Positions 63,349-64,000 of a stretch of DNA of 64,000 bases are shown here, one piece after another. A program made the position numbers and the translations under genes. A model generated the notes under the pieces. It was not told the DNA's origin. It saw only the letters and a program-made list of their open reading frames with translations, and ran no database searches. Origin of the DNA: Campylobacter sp. VBCF_01 NA2 (GTDB lineage Bacteria; Campylobacterota; Campylobacteria; Campylobacterales; Campylobacteraceae); assembly GCF_027797205.1 (NCBI RefSeq), contig NZ_CP115607.1:310001-374000 (forward strand). Reading direction: 5' to 3'. Within the stretch, counting starts at the first letter, position 1. The number at the start of each line of letters is the position of its first letter.

Positions 63349-64000
63349 GTGAAAATCCCATATATTTTTCCGATTGTAGCCACGACACTCTTTGTTTTTT
63401 TGAATTTATACATTTACAAATCAATCTCAGCTAGGTTTGAAATTTATGATAAATTCAAAAAAATAAAGCCGTTTTTGATAGTTTTTTGCCTATTTTTGGT
63501 GATTTTCGAGGGTATGTTTTTTACTAGAAGCGTTTTTGCCGGCGCACTAAAAGATGAAATTTTATACAAAATTTGCGTCGTTTGCGTGGCTAGTAGCTTT
63601 TCGCTTTTCTTTTTGTGCCTAGCCTATGATATTTTAAATGTGAGTGCAAAATTTGCCAAATTTAGCGAGAGCAGGCGCAGATTTATTAAAATTTGCGTAG
63701 ATGTAACCTTTGTGATAATGGCGTTTAGCTACCTTTTTAAGGGCTTTTACAATGCGCTTAAAATTCCAAAAATAAATGAAGTGGATATAAAAATCAAAAA
63801 TTTGAGCCAAAATTTAAATTTAGCCGTGGTGAGCGACATACACTTGGGCGAGTTTTTGAAAAAAGATTTTTTGCAGACTATCGTAGCGCAGATAAACGCT
63901 ACCAGCCACGATGCTGTGTGTATCGTGGGCGATATGTTTGATTTGCGTTCTCACGAGCTAGGCGATATTTTGGAGCCTTTGCGCGAACTAAAAAAGCCTG
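63349..64000 (+). CDS. membrane-anchored metallophosphoesterase, 5' part
   Basis: Open to the window edge; 217 residues seen. GTG start at 63349 with GGAG 5 nt upstream. Four membrane helices to about 140, then the calcineurin-like domain LAVVSDIHLGEF near 159 and VCIVGDMFDLRSHEL near 189. YkuE-like; substrates of relatives include UDP-diacylglucosamine, but that is not shown here. The 3' end is outside. Confidence 0.85.
   Translation, partial: MKIPYIFPIVATTLFVFLNLYIYKSISARFEIYDKFKKIKPFLIVFCLFLVIFEGMFFTRSVFAGALKDEILYKICVVCVASSFSLFFLCLAYDILNVSAKFAKFSESRRRFIKICVDVTFVIMAFSYLFKGFYNALKIPKINEVDIKIKNLSQNLNLAVVSDIHLGEFLKKDFLQTIVAQINATSHDAVCIVGDMFDLRSHELGDILEPLRELKKP

Overview
The window looks like a chromosome segment of a Campylobacter-type epsilonproteobacterium. 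Evidence is the A/T-rich sequence full of AAATTT motifs, and gene blocks in the order I remember from Campylobacter jejuni: ffh-rpsP-khpA-rimM-trmD-rplS with rluA/waaA/flgZ/nif3/glyQ/purE/U32, small gene-ciaD-cca, and fbp-mobB-lipoprotein-slt-yggT-gltX. The species cannot be fixed from sequence reading alone. The genus call is inference from gene order and protein character.

Layout. 1-5295: end of a Sel1-repeat protein, a repeat-rich lipoprotein, and a two-gene acyl-CoA dehydratase/activase unit. 5482-14975: a long minus-strand housekeeping run (ribosome maturation, SRP, Kdo transferase, flagellar chaperone FlgZ, GlyQ, PurE, U32 protein). 15048-24265: PHP phosphatase, two DUF3137 paralogues flanking gpsA, gatB, atpB, a HemN-like radical SAM protein and the AzlCD exporter. 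24285-37844: rpoD, leuDB, ciaD-like, cca, trmL, a secreted nuclease-like protein, glyS, two DUF4878 lipoproteins, a YiiX-like amidase, a di-haem cytochrome c peroxidase and a phosphoesterase.

38042-52271 is integrated mobile DNA at the 3' end of a tRNA-Lys(CTT) gene, bounded by 24-bp direct repeats. I read it as two related integrative mobilizable elements in tandem. The tRNA-proximal element (about 44287-52271) keeps integrase, excisionase-like protein, RepA-like ATPase, MobC and MOBP relaxase, but no type IV secretion genes. The distal element (38042-44286) is decayed: it retains only the last ~100 bp of an integrase gene beside a diverged internal att site, and carries toxin-antitoxin-like genes including a CtkA/HipA-like kinase. 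52486-64000 returns to core genes (SYLF protein, M23 peptidase, LysE, fbp, mobB, slt, gltX, mscL, Crp-family regulator, phosphoesterase).

The most unusual signal is a family of small structured RNA candidates near the tRNA-distal end of each element (two convincing copies, one weaker). They share an almost invariant extended -10 promoter (TTGTGGTATAATTTCGGTAT) followed by sequences that differ nearly everywhere yet fold the same way: an 11-bp closing stem, a 4-bp hairpin with 4-nt loop, a middle hairpin, and a 6-bp hairpin with an 11-nt loop that abuts the closing stem. G-U pairs fall consistently on the plus strand. I know of no described family that matches, but could not search.
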